Source of the DNA: Holophagales bacterium
Lineage (GTDB): Bacteria; Acidobacteriota; Thermoanaerobaculia; UBA5066
Direction: 5' to 3'
Assembly (NCBI GenBank): GCA_016719485.1
Contig: JADJZB010000023.1
Location: 124,001-188,000 of the forward strand
DNA: 64,000 nucleotides
In this document: piece after piece, positions 49,359 through 57,996 of the stretch
Numbering within the stretch: the stretch's first letter is position 1
Layout of the letters: each line of letters starts with the position of its first letter
Notes under the pieces: model-generated
The model's input: only the letters and a program-made list of their open reading frames with translations
Told to the model about the DNA's origin: nothing
The model's database searches: none
Translations under genes and position numbers: made by a program

Positions 49359-51425
49359 GTGCCGAACAGTCCCTCTTCCGCCGCGCGCGCGGCCGACCCG
49401 CTCGTCGGTGTCCTGACCGAGATCGCGCGGATCGTCGCAGAGACGCTCTCCCTGCCCGACGTTTTCGTGCGCGTCGCAGGCGCGGCGCGCCGCGTCCTGC
49501 CGTTCGACGCGGCGGGCGTCGTGAGGATCGTCGACGGTCCAGCGCTCCTGTCGTGGGGGACGGCGACCCCCGGGGTCCCGGAAGGCCGCCCATGGCGCTA
49601 CGAGAGGAGCGAGATCTCGGACCACCTCTGGCCTTCGGCCGCGGGAGCGCGGAGGATCGACGACGCCCGCGCCGTCCTCGACCCGTACCTGCGCGCCGAC
49701 CGGGACGCGCTCGACTCCGGCACGCGCTCACTTCTCGTGGCGCCGATCGTCCGCGGCTGCGTCCCGATCGGCAGTCTCTGGCTCTCGGCGAAGACGGCGT
49801 CACGGTTCTCGAGCGCCGACGAGGAGACCGCGGGCGCGATCGCCGACATCCTCTCCGCCGCGCTCGAGCACGAGCGACTCGCCGACGAGGAGAGGGAACG
49901 GCTGCGCCGGCATCGCGAGCTCGAGGCTCTCGGCCCCGCACTCGCGCGCGCGCTCGACGTCCGCGAGGTCTTCGACCAGGTCTCGGCAATCGCCCTTCGC
50001 GTCGTGCCCCACGACAAGATGACCCTCGGCCTCCTCTCCGACGACAGGACCGAGAACCGGCTCTGGGCCGTCGCGGGCGACCGCTCCTGGGCCCCCGAGA
50101 GCTATCCGATCCCGGAGTCCGAGCGGGCGCAGATGGAGCTCGGGTTCCAGATCGTGAGGGACGCCGAGACCGATCTCCCTCCCGATTCGGCGCGCCGGGC
50201 CATCCTGCTCGGCGCCGGACTCCGCTCGAGCCTGAGGGTCCCCGTGCGGCTCGAGGGGAAAGTCGTCGGGGCCCTCTCCTTCCACGCGACGGCGACGGGG
50301 CGGTACGGCGACGACGACGTGGAGCTGGCCGCGCGCGTCGCCGACCAGGTCGCGCTCGCCTTCTCCCACCAGAGGCTCGTCGAGTCCGCGAAAAGGGAGG
50401 AGGAAGCCCGGCGGGAGGCGTCCCGGCTCGAAGCCCGCGTCCAGGCGCTCTCCGACGAGCTGGAGTCTCGAGACGGGTTCGGCCGGATCGTCGGTGCGTC
50501 GCCCGCCTGGCGGGCCATCCTGGTCCACGCCTCCAAGGTCGCGCCGACGGAGACGACCGTCCTCCTGACGGGCGAGTCGGGAACCGGGAAGGAAGTGGTC
50601 GCGCGCGCCATCCACCGGGCGTCGGCGAGGAGCGCCGGCCCGTTCGTCGCGCTGAACTGCGCGGCCCTTCCGGAGCAGCTTCTCGAATCGGAGCTGTTCG
50701 GATACGAGAAGGGCGCCTTCACCGGGGCCTACGCTTCGCGCCCGGGCCGGCTCGAGCAGGCCGCGGGCGGAACGCTCTTCCTCGACGAAGCGGGCGAGAC
50801 GAGCCCGCTCGTCCAGGCCAAGCTCCTCCGGGTCCTCGAGGCGAGGGAGTTCCAGCGTCTCGGCGGGGCGAAGGTGCTGAAGGCCGACGTGAGGCTCGTC
50901 GCCGCCACGAACCGCGACCTCCACGCCGCCATCGCGCGCGGCGACTTCCGGGAGGACCTCTTCTACCGGCTCTCGGTCTTCGAGATCCACCTCCCTCCGC
51001 TCAGGGAGAGGCCCGAGGACGTCCTCCTGCTGACCGAGCGCTTCCTCGAGGACCTCTCGAAGAACGTCGGCAGGCCGGCGCCGGGCGTCTCGCGGGACGC
51101 CCGGGAGCTCCTGCTCGGCTACTCCTGGCCCGGAAACGTCCGGGAGCTGCGCAACGCCCTGGAACGGGCCGTGATCCTCTCCGAGGGCGGTCTCGTCCAG
51201 GCGGAGCACCTCCCGATCGCCGTTGCCCGCAACGACGCGTCGCGCGTCGCCTCGGCGGCGGCCGTGGAGCTGCCGCCCGGCGGCCTCGACCTCGACGCGC
51301 TGGAGAAGACGCTCGTGGCCCAGGCGCTCGAGCAGTCGAAGAACAACCGGAGTCGCGCGGCGAAGCTCCTCGGCCTCACCCGCGCGCAGCTCTACACCCG
51401 CCTCGAGCGGTACGGGCTGGCGTGA
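49359..51425 (+). CDS. GAF-GAF sigma-54-dependent transcriptional activator (FhlA-like)
   Basis: A 688-residue enhancer-binding protein. Two GAF domains (about 25-170 and 185-345) are followed by a coiled linker, the AAA+ domain (about 365-600) and a Fis-type HTH (about 645-685; NRSRAAKLLGLTRAQLYTRL). Walker A is GESGTGKEVV, the sigma-54 loop is the canonical GAFTGA (in EKGAFTGAYAS), Walker B is TLFLDEAGE and the sensor region is RLVAATNRDL. GAF domains imply control by a small molecule, nucleotide or redox ligand. The gene overlaps the aminotransferase by 4 nt (GTGA) and is divergent from the MeaB fusion, which are candidate targets. The start is GTG. Confidence 0.9.
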   Translation: MPNSPSSAARAADPLVGVLTEIARIVAETLSLPDVFVRVAGAARRVLPFDAAGVVRIVDGPALLSWGTATPGVPEGRPWRYERSEISDHLWPSAAGARRIDDARAVLDPYLRADRDALDSGTRSLLVAPIVRGCVPIGSLWLSAKTASRFSSADEETAGAIADILSAALEHERLADEERERLRRHRELEALGPALARALDVREVFDQVSAIALRVVPHDKMTLGLLSDDRTENRLWAVAGDRSWAPESYPIPESERAQMELGFQIVRDAETDLPPDSARRAILLGAGLRSSLRVPVRLEGKVVGALSFHATATGRYGDDDVELAARVADQVALAFSHQRLVESAKREEEARREASRLEARVQALSDELESRDGFGRIVGASPAWRAILVHASKVAPTETTVLLTGESGTGKEVVARAIHRASARSAGPFVALNCAALPEQLLESELFGYEKGAFTGAYASRPGRLEQAAGGTLFLDEAGETSPLVQAKLLRVLEAREFQRLGGAKVLKADVRLVAATNRDLHAAIARGDFREDLFYRLSVFEIHLPPLRERPEDVLLLTERFLEDLSKNVGRPAPGVSRDARELLLGYSWPGNVRELRNALERAVILSEGGLVQAEHLPIAVARNDASRVASAAAVELPPGGLDLDALEKTLVAQALEQSKNNRSRAAKLLGLTRAQLYTRLERYGLA

Positions 51426-52654
51426 CGCCCGGCGACGGGATCGGCCTGGGGGGCGAACCGGCGGAGGGGTCGTTCCCTCGAAGCCCCTTCGCGGCGCTCT
51501 GGCCTCTCGACCCCGCCGTCGCGTACCTCAACCACGGTTCGTTCGGTGCATGCCCTGTGGCCGTCCTCGAGCGGCAGGCTGAGCTGCGGGCAGAGATGGA
51601 GCGGGAGCCGGTCGACTTTCTCTGGAGGCGGCTCCCGGCCCGGCTCGCCGAGGCGCGGGGCACGCTCGGTTCCTTCCTCAACGCCGACCCGGACGACCTC
51701 GCGTTCGTCCCGAACGCCACGGCAGGCGTCAACGCGGTCCTGCGCTCGCTCGAGTTTCGAGCAGGCGACGAGCTCCTCACCACGTCTCACGTCTATCCCG
51801 CCTGCCGCAGGGCGATGGAATACGTCGCGTCGCGGACCGGGGCCTGCGTCGTCGAGGCCACCGTCCCGTTCCCCGTCGCGGGGGAGGACGACGTCGTCGC
51901 CGCGGTGCTCGACGCGGTGACGCCCCGGACGCGCCTGGCCCTCTTCGATCACGTCACGAGCCCGACAGCGATCGTCTTTCCGGTCGGGCGCCTCGTCGCC
52001 CGGCTGAGGGAGCGGGGCATCGAGACGCTCGTCGACGGGGCGCACGCCCCCGGCATGGTCCCCCTCGATCTCGACCGTCTCGGCGCGGCTTTCTACACGG
52101 GGAATGCCCACAAATGGCTCTGCGCGCCGAAAGGGTCCGCGTTCCTCCACGTCCGGCGCGACCTTCAGGCCTCGGTCCATCCGACGACGATCAGCCACGG
52201 ATACTCGGCGGCCGACGCCGGTGCGCGCTTCCGGGCCGAGTTCGACTGGACCGGTACCTGCGACCCGACGCCCTGGCTCTCGATTCCGGCAGCGATCGCC
52301 TTCCTCGGAACGCTCCTGCCGGGCGGCTGGCCCGAGGTGATGTCGAGAAACCACGCTCTCGCGCTCGAGGCGCGCGAGATCCTCTGCGCGGCCCTGGGCG
52401 TCGCGACGCCCGTACCCGGTTCGATGATCGGGTCGATCGCGTCCGTCCCGCTGCCGGTCCCGGCGCCCGGCTCCCCTGCCGGACGCTCGTCCCACGAAGG
52501 CCTCATGAACGCGTTCCGCGCGCGCGGCGTCGAGACGTGGCTGTTTCCCTGGCCCTGCCCCGGAGGAAAGCTCATCCGCGTCTCGGCCCAGCTCTACAAC
52601 ACCCGCTCGGAGTACGACGCCCTCGCCGCCCTCCTCCAGGAGGCGCTCGCCTGA
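51422..52654 (+). CDS. Class V PLP-dependent aminotransferase (isopenicillin-N-epimerase-like)
   Basis: A 410-residue PLP enzyme of the NifS-related class V group. Key segments are YLNHGSFGACP at the N-terminus, VPNATAGVNAVL, LFDHVTSPTAIVFP, the cofactor Asp/His in LVDGAHAPGM and the Schiff-base Lys in NAHKWLCAPKGSAFLHV (near 228). The sequence SHGYS and FDWTGTCDPTPWLSI are typical of CefD-like and related racemase or desulfurase-like proteins of uncertain substrate. It is translationally coupled to the sigma-54 activator. The start is GTG 51422. Confidence 0.85.
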   Translation: MTPGDGIGLGGEPAEGSFPRSPFAALWPLDPAVAYLNHGSFGACPVAVLERQAELRAEMEREPVDFLWRRLPARLAEARGTLGSFLNADPDDLAFVPNATAGVNAVLRSLEFRAGDELLTTSHVYPACRRAMEYVASRTGACVVEATVPFPVAGEDDVVAAVLDAVTPRTRLALFDHVTSPTAIVFPVGRLVARLRERGIETLVDGAHAPGMVPLDLDRLGAAFYTGNAHKWLCAPKGSAFLHVRRDLQASVHPTTISHGYSAADAGARFRAEFDWTGTCDPTPWLSIPAAIAFLGTLLPGGWPEVMSRNHALALEAREILCAALGVATPVPGSMIGSIASVPLPVPAPGSPAGRSSHEGLMNAFRARGVETWLFPWPCPGGKLIRVSAQLYNTRSEYDALAALLQEALA

Positions 52655-52675
52655 AACCGGGCCTCGCCGGCTTCT

Positions 52676-52798
52676 TCAGCCGCCGAGGAGGATGGCGGAG
52701 CCCGCCAGGAGGGCCGCGAGGATGCACCGGAAGAGCCGACCGAAGAGAAGACGCGGGAAAGGCCCCGCGGAGAGCTCCGGACCGGGTGCGACGCTCAT
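52676..52798 (-). CDS. Possible small membrane peptide (uncertain)
   Basis: A 40-residue reading frame whose C-terminal half is hydrophobic (FRCILAALLAGSAILLGG). It lies alone in the 205-bp gap between the aminotransferase and tag. There is no clear ribosome-binding site before the ATG at 52798. It may be a real single-pass peptide or chance, and I see nothing else in the gap. Confidence 0.2.
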   Translation of the reverse strand: MSVAPGPELSAGPFPRLLFGRLFRCILAALLAGSAILLGG

Positions 52799-52859
52799 CA
52801 GACCGTAGTGAGCCGAGCCGGCCGCGTCCCACGCTGCCCCGGATGTCATCATCTCGCGC

Positions 52860-53435
52860 ATGTCCGAGAGCCTCCGATGCCCCTGGGCGGGAACCGATCC
52901 GCTCTCTGTCGCCTACCACGACGAGGAATGGGGAGTCCCTTCTCACGACGACCGGCACCTCTTCGAGATGCTCGTTCTCGAGGGTGCGCAGGCCGGCCTC
53001 TCCTGGATCACGATCCTGAGGAAGCGGGAAGGCTACCGGAAGTCTTTTGCCGGCTTCGACCCGGCGAAGGTGGCAGGTTTCGGCCCCGGGGACGTCGAGC
53101 TCCTCCTCGGGAACCCGGGCATCGTCCGCAACCGGCTCAAGGTCGGATCGGCGATCGGCAACGCGAAGGCGTTCCTCGCCCTGCAGTCCGAGGAAGGGAG
53201 CTTTTCCAGCTGGCTGTGGCGGTACGTGGACGGCAAGCCGGTCCAGGGCACCTTTCGGGAGATGCGGGAGGTCCCGGCAAGGACGCCCCTGGCCGAGCGG
53301 ATCTCGAAGGACCTCCTGAAGCGCGGTTTCCGTTTCGTCGGACCGACGATCGTCTATGCGTACCTGCAGGCCGTGGGCGTCGTGAACGACCACCTCGTCG
53401 CCTGCCCGCGACGCCGCGAGGTGTCATCGCGCTGA
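52860..53435 (+). CDS. tag: DNA-3-methyladenine glycosylase I
   Basis: A 191-residue base-excision repair enzyme that removes N3-methyladenine. Zinc ligands are the Cys in RCPWAG (N-terminus), the His in AYHDEEWGVP and the C-terminal His/Cys in NDHLVACPRR. The substrate pocket region EGAQAGLSWITILRKREGYR and the GFRFVGPTIVYAYLQAVGVVNDH stretch are diagnostic of Tag. The gene is single, with no other repair gene next to it. Confidence 0.95.
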   Translation: MSESLRCPWAGTDPLSVAYHDEEWGVPSHDDRHLFEMLVLEGAQAGLSWITILRKREGYRKSFAGFDPAKVAGFGPGDVELLLGNPGIVRNRLKVGSAIGNAKAFLALQSEEGSFSSWLWRYVDGKPVQGTFREMREVPARTPLAERISKDLLKRGFRFVGPTIVYAYLQAVGVVNDHLVACPRRREVSSR

Positions 53436-53469
53436 CCGATGGCAGGGCGGGCGACGGGCCTCGCTGCTT

Positions 53470-53955
53470 TCACTTCGCGGGTTTCGTCCCGCCGCGAGGC
53501 CGCGCCGGGGCTTTCGCGTTCCCCCGCCCCTTCGGCACGACCTCGGCCTTCAGGGCCACGAGGTGCCGAACGGCGTCGAGGTCGTCCCCGGGCTCGATCG
53601 TGAGGCGGATTCCCCGCCCCTCCGCGTAGCGTGGCGCCGCGTCGAGAAGCGCGAGGACGGCGGGTGGGAGGCCTTTCTCCGATGCCGCGGCGACCGCGTT
53701 CTCCCCGAGAACGAGACCGACGAGGAAACGCCCGTCCTGGGGCGTCAGATAGACGAGGACGCGCTCGGCTCTCTTCAGGCGAAGCGACCATCCAAACTTC
53801 GCGCCCGCGAAGCTCCACACTTCCTCGAGCGGCGGACAGGTTCCTGCGACGTGCGCGACGAGGTCAGCCCAGAGAGGGGCGGCCCCGCCCAGGCAGCGGC
53901 GGACCCCGGCAGGCCCGGGGGCGTGGACAGGATCGTCGAACGCGCTCAATGCCAT
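53470..53955 (-). CDS. DUF3788-like protein
   Basis: A 161-residue soluble protein. The core pattern WSFAGAKFGWSLRLKRAERVLVYLTPQDGRFLVGLVLGENAV resembles DUF3788, a fold of unknown function related to the YdhG/DUF1801 group. The Lys/Pro-rich tail (KGRGNAKAPARPRGG) may bind nucleic acid or acidic surfaces. I chose the ATG at 53955, since the reading frame upstream has no coding character. It is convergent with tag. Confidence 0.6.
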   Translation of the reverse strand: MALSAFDDPVHAPGPAGVRRCLGGAAPLWADLVAHVAGTCPPLEEVWSFAGAKFGWSLRLKRAERVLVYLTPQDGRFLVGLVLGENAVAAASEKGLPPAVLALLDAAPRYAEGRGIRLTIEPGDDLDAVRHLVALKAEVVPKGRGNAKAPARPRGGTKPAK

Positions 53956-53980
53956 GGGGCCGAGGGTACGGCGGCCGGGA

Positions 53981-54436
53981 TCAGGCGCCCGGACCCGCGG
54001 GGCCATACTCGAGGAGGCCCGTGTGCAGGATGAGGAACCACCGCTCGCCGACCTTCGAGTATCCCTTGCACGCGCGCCCCTTCCACGGGAACGGCTCACG
54101 TGTCACGCGGTGCCGCCAGAGGGTGTCGACGTCGACCACGGCGAACCCGCCGTCCCCTTCCTCGGAGACGGCGATCCGGACGGTCGTTCGCCGGTTGTGG
54201 ACGAGCTCGTAGTCGCGGAAGAGCTCCTCCCACCCTCTCTTCCAGCGGTCCCGGTCGAACCGCCCCAGCGGGAAGACCCAGAGCGCCGGGTCGTGCGCCG
54301 TCGCGTCCGGCGGCCAGGGCCAGACCATGTCGGGGTGGAAAAGGGAGACGAGGGCTTCCGCATCCTGGCGGTTCCAGGCGTCCGTCTCGCGATCGACGAG
54401 CCCCTGGATGGCGATCTCGGGCTTCGGATCCGTCAT
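53981..54436 (-). CDS. SnoaL/NTF2-like fold protein
   Basis: A 151-residue protein with the NTF2-like pattern: an N-terminal helix (VDRETDAWNRQDAEALVSLF), HPDMVWPWPPDATAHDP, a central RDYELVHNRRTTVRIAVSEEG, and a closing beta strand ERWFLILHTGLLEYG. Many such proteins are ketosteroid isomerase-like or polyketide cyclase-like, with function decided by pocket residues. None is deducible here. It starts at ATG 54436, with GACAAT 7 nt upstream inside a 7-bp palindrome. Confidence 0.7.
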   Translation of the reverse strand: MTDPKPEIAIQGLVDRETDAWNRQDAEALVSLFHPDMVWPWPPDATAHDPALWVFPLGRFDRDRWKRGWEELFRDYELVHNRRTTVRIAVSEEGDGGFAVVDVDTLWRHRVTREPFPWKGRACKGYSKVGERWFLILHTGLLEYGPAGPGA

Positions 54437-54437
54437 G

Positions 54438-54454
54438 GGCGGGATTGTCCCGCC
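54438..54454 (-). promoter_or_regulatory. Palindrome with embedded -10-like GACAAT before the SnoaL-like gene
   Basis: GGCGGGA-ttg-TCCCGCC is a perfect 7-bp inverted repeat one base upstream of the start codon. Read on the minus strand it contains GACAAT (54449-54444), 7 nt before the ATG. Operator and promoter may coincide. Confidence 0.35.
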
Positions 54455-54554
54455 TCCGGGATCTCGGACTCCAGTCGCCGGCAGTGCGATCCCCGTCAGC
54501 CGGCGATTCGTGATTCCGGACCTGACCCCGACTCCGAGCGGAAGGACCCGAAAC

Positions 54555-54587
54555 TACACGTATTCATGCCTGGCACGGATACGTGTA
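54555..54587. repeat. Diverged REP-like hairpin
   Basis: TACACGTAT (54555-54563) and ATACGTGTA (54579-54587) pair perfectly around a 15-nt loop that contains GCCTGGCAC. The core words TACACG and GCCTGGCAC are those of the REP arms at 32-33 kb and 40.4 kb, but rearranged. It is probably a decayed or different-subfamily member. The rest of the 202-bp gap (54437-54638) holds no gene. Confidence 0.5.
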
Positions 54588-54638
54588 TTAGACTCGGAAG
54601 AGACGGGGAGCGGGCGCGCGTTCCAGGCCGAGCCGGGG

Positions 54639-55586
54639 TTACACGACCTCGTCGAGCGGTTCCGTCGGGAGGCCGGCCTCGATCCACGCGTCGAAGCCGC
54701 CCTCGAGGGGACGCACGTTCCGGTACCCGCGGTCGAGGAGGAGGCGTGCCACACGGGCCGCCGACGCTTCACTCCGTCACGTGCAGTAGAGAGCGACGTC
54801 CTTCCCGACGGGAATGTCGCTCAGCTTCGCGTCGAGCTCGCCGAGATCGGCGACGAGAGCTCCCGGGACCTTGCGCGGGTCGTCCCTGCGGGAGAGACGG
54901 TGCCGAACGTCCACGACGACGAGGGACTCGTCTCCCGCGAGGAGGCGGGCGGCGAGCGTCTGCGGTGTCAGGCGCGCCATCCGGAGCGCCGCGAGCGTCT
55001 GCTGCCGGCGCCAGAGTCGGATGGCGAGGTAGAGCGCGAGGCCGGCGGCGAGGAGGCCGACCGCCCCGCTTCCGAAGCGCCGGAGCAGGTCGAGGACGGC
55101 GTCGACCTGCGCGTGGAAGACGACCCCGAGGCCGATTCCGGTCCCGGCCCAGATGAGGGTTCCCGCCGCGTCGTAGCCGAGGAAGCGGAGAAAAGGGGCC
55201 TTGAGCGCGCCGGCCACGGGCACGGAGACGGCCGAGAGCCCGGGGACGAACTTCGCGAAGAGGAGGGCCCTGAGGCCGAAGCGGTCGTAAGCCGAGGAGG
55301 TCTTCCTCACGCAGGTGTCGGCCGAGAGGGAGAGGCCGCAGAGAAACCGGAGGATGTGCCAGCCGTACTTCCGCCCGAGGAAGAACCAGAGGGTGTCGGC
55401 GAGGAGGGCCGCCCCGATGACGGCGAAGAGGAGCGTCGGCCCCGAAAGCCGCCCCTGGGCGACGAGCGCCCCGGCGACGATGAAGAGGGGCATCGCGGGA
55501 ATCGGCAGGCCGAGCTGCTCCAGGAACACGTTCCCCGCGACGAGGAGGACGCCGTAGCGGACGAGCTGCTGGGCGAGACCGTTCAC
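54639..55586 (-). CDS. DedA-family membrane protein fused to rhodanese, with in-frame TGA at the catalytic cysteine
   Basis: A DedA/SNARE-associated membrane domain (about 1-175) with several helices and the motifs ADTLWFFLGRKYGW and RFLGYDAAGTLIWAG is followed by a rhodanese domain (about 205-314). The reading frame stops at TGA 54777-54779 directly after ALYCT, but the same frame stays open and clearly coding beyond it (RSEASAARVARLLLDRGYRN, then RPLEGGFDAW) to TAA 54639-54641. Homologs typically read YCxCP-E-S/A at this place, so the TGA occupies the second Cys of CxC, which aligns with the catalytic Cys of GlpE. Without readthrough the rhodanese lacks its last 46 residues. The TGA may encode selenocysteine, be a new nonsense mutation, or be a sequence error. 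The start is GTG 55586 with GAGGGG. It lies after hemL. Confidence 0.8.
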
Positions 55587-55640
55587 GTTCCCCCTCGCGG
55601 CGACGGGGCGGCCGGAGCAAACCCCGGCCGCCCGCCGTCG

Positions 55641-57035
55641 TCAAATCTCCGCGAAGGCCTCCTTCAGCGCCTCGCGGTGCGCCACGAGGGTCCTTTCCAG
55701 GTCCTTTTCCGTGTGCGCCGTCGAGACGAACATCGCCTCGAACGCCGCCGGCGCGATGAAGACGCCGCGCTTGAGGAGGCCGTGGAACCAGCGCGTGAAC
55801 GCGGGGCCGTCGCTCTTCTTCACGTCCTCGAAGTTCGCGATGGGACCCGCGTTGAAGAAGAGGGTCAGGATGGAGCCGATCCGGTTCAGCGTGAGGCGAT
55901 CGGCGACGCCGAGGTCTTTCGCGACCTTCCACATCCCCTTCTCGAGCCTCGCCGCGGTCTTCTCGAGCTTCGCGTAGGCCGCGGGCGTGAGGGAGTCGAG
56001 CATGGCGATTCCGGCCGCCATGGCGAGCGGGTTCCCGGAGAGGGTCCCCGCCTGGTAGACGGGGCCGTCGGGGGCGACGTAGGCCATCAGGTCGGCCCGG
56101 CCGCCGTAGGCGCCGACCGGGAGGCCGCCGCCGAGGATCTTCCCGAGACAGGTCAGGTCGGGCTTGACGCCGAAGATCTCCTGCGCGCCGCCCCGGGCGA
56201 GCCGGAAGCCGCTGATGACCTCGTCGAAGAGGAGCATCGCCTTCTCGCGGTCGGCGATCTTGCGCAGCCCTTCGAGGAAGCCGGGCTGCGGAAGGACGAC
56301 GCCCATGTTCGCGGCGACGGGCTCGACGGCGATCACGGCGATCTGACCCGGGTACTTCTCGAACAGCGCCTCGACCGACGCGAGGTCGTTGTAGGTCGCC
56401 GTGAGCGTCGCTTTCGCGAGGTCGGCCGGGACGCCCGGCGAGCCGGGAATGCCGAGCGTGGCGACGCCCGACCCGGCGGCGACGAGGAAGGAGTCCGCGT
56501 GGCCGTGGTAGCAGCCCGCGAACTTCAGGACGAGGTCGCGCCCCGTGATCGCCCGCGCGAGGCGGACCGCGCTCATCGCGGCCTCGGTCCCCGAGGAGAC
56601 GAAGCGGACCTTCTCCATCGACGGGACGAGGCGGCTGACGCGCTCGGCGAGCTCCACCTCGGCGCGGCACGGTGCGCCGTAGGAGGTGCCGCGGGGGAGC
56701 GCCTTGCGGATCGCGGAGAGCACCGCCTTCGGCATGTGCCCGAAGAGGTGCGGGCCGTACGACATGACGTAGTCGACGTAGCGGTTGCCGTCGGCGTCGA
56801 CGATGACCGACCCCTTCGCCTTCTTCACGAAGAACGGCGTCGCGCCGACCGACTTGAACGAGCGGACGGGCGAGCTGACGCCGCCCGGCATCTTCGCCTT
56901 CGCGCGGGCGTAGAGCCGGTCCGACTCGGTCGTCCGGCGGACACGGCGGCGGCGGGGGGCGGCGGGCTTCTTCGGCGTCTTCTTTTTCGGGGGGGGCGGC
57001 GCGGCCGCCTTCCGCCTCAGTTTCCTTGCAGCCAC
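55641..57035 (-). CDS. hemL: Glutamate-1-semialdehyde 2,1-aminomutase
   Basis: A 464-residue PLP enzyme that converts glutamate-1-semialdehyde to 5-aminolevulinate in the C5 haem pathway. It shows MPGGVSSPVRSFKSVG, SSGTEAAMSAVRLAR, FAGCYHGHADSFL, LLFDEVISGFR with the PLP Asp, and the Schiff-base Lys in CLGKILGGGLPVGA. The N-terminus carries an extra extension of about 35 residues rich in Lys, Arg and Pro, absent from typical HemL. If real it may be a disordered interaction tail, but a later start is possible. The start overlaps the hemB end by 19 nt. Confidence 0.94.
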   Translation of the reverse strand: MAARKLRRKAAAPPPPKKKTPKKPAAPRRRRVRRTTESDRLYARAKAKMPGGVSSPVRSFKSVGATPFFVKKAKGSVIVDADGNRYVDYVMSYGPHLFGHMPKAVLSAIRKALPRGTSYGAPCRAEVELAERVSRLVPSMEKVRFVSSGTEAAMSAVRLARAITGRDLVLKFAGCYHGHADSFLVAAGSGVATLGIPGSPGVPADLAKATLTATYNDLASVEALFEKYPGQIAVIAVEPVAANMGVVLPQPGFLEGLRKIADREKAMLLFDEVISGFRLARGGAQEIFGVKPDLTCLGKILGGGLPVGAYGGRADLMAYVAPDGPVYQAGTLSGNPLAMAAGIAMLDSLTPAAYAKLEKTAARLEKGMWKVAKDLGVADRLTLNRIGSILTLFFNAGPIANFEDVKKSDGPAFTRWFHGLLKRGVFIAPAAFEAMFVSTAHTEKDLERTLVAHREALKEAFAEI

Positions 57036-57994
57036 TCGGCAGCCTCCTTCGCGTGGTAGGTCAGGATCAGGTCGGCGCCCGCGCGCTTCATCGAGGTGAG
57101 GATCTCGAGGGTCACGCGCTTGCCGTCGATCCAGCCCCGCTCGGCGGCGGCCTTCACCATCGCGTACTCGCCCGAGACGTTGTAGGTGGCGAGCGGGACG
57201 TTCGTGGCTTCCTTCGCCGCGCGGACGACGTCGAGGTAGGAGAGGGCCGGCTTGACCATGACCATGTCGGCGCCTTCCGCGACGTCGGAGAGGATCTCCT
57301 TCACCGCCTCGCGGACGTTCGCGGGGTCCATCTGGTAGGCGCGCCGGTCGCCGAACGCGGGCGTCGATTCGGCCGCGTCGCGGAACGGGCCGTAGAAGCC
57401 GCTCGCGTACTTGGCCGCGTAGGCGAGGACCGGGACGCTCTTGAACCCGTTCCCGTCGAGCGCGTCGCGGATCGCCCGCACGCGGCCGTCCATCATGTCG
57501 CTCGGTGCGACGATGTCGGCGCCGGCCTTCGCGTGGGCGAGCGCTTCCGCGGCGAGGATCGGGAGGGTCCCGTCGTTGTCGACCCCCTCGTTCACGATGA
57601 CGCCGCAGTGCCCGTGGTCGGTGTACTCGCAGAGGCAGACGTCGGTGATGACGACCGTCTTCGGGCTCGCCTTCTTGATCTCCCCGACGGCCCGGCAGAC
57701 CGGCCCGAGGAGGTCGGCCGAGGAGGAGCCGACGGCGTCCTTGTGGTCGGGAATGCCGAAGAGGATGACCGAGAGGACGCCGCGCGCGGCGAGCTCGGCG
57801 GCGTCCTTCGCCGCGAGGTCGGGCGAGACGCGGTCGATGCCCGGCATCGACGGGATCGGCTGGCGGATCCCCTCGCCCGGGACGACGAACATCGGGGCGA
57901 TGAAGTCGGCCGGGTCGAGGGTCGTCTCGCGGACCATCGCCCGGAGCGACTCGGTCAGGCGCAGGCGGCGGTAGCGGTGGAGGGGGAACGCCAT
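57017..57994 (-). CDS. hemB: Porphobilinogen synthase (delta-aminolevulinic acid dehydratase)
   Basis: A 325-residue enzyme that condenses two 5-aminolevulinate molecules. The N-terminal RYRRLRLTESLRAMVRET and LFGIPDHKD are typical. The active-site metal loop DVCLCEYTDHGHCG keeps all three Cys, so this is the zinc-dependent type. Schiff-base lysines are in AYAAKYASGFYGPFR and MVMVKPALSYLD. It ends inside the hemL start and lies 2 bp after hemD, so it is part of the haem operon. Confidence 0.96.
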   Translation of the reverse strand: MAFPLHRYRRLRLTESLRAMVRETTLDPADFIAPMFVVPGEGIRQPIPSMPGIDRVSPDLAAKDAAELAARGVLSVILFGIPDHKDAVGSSSADLLGPVCRAVGEIKKASPKTVVITDVCLCEYTDHGHCGVIVNEGVDNDGTLPILAAEALAHAKAGADIVAPSDMMDGRVRAIRDALDGNGFKSVPVLAYAAKYASGFYGPFRDAAESTPAFGDRRAYQMDPANVREAVKEILSDVAEGADMVMVKPALSYLDVVRAAKEATNVPLATYNVSGEYAMVKAAAERGWIDGKRVTLEILTSMKRAGADLILTYHAKEAAEWLQGN

Positions 57995-57996
57995 GG

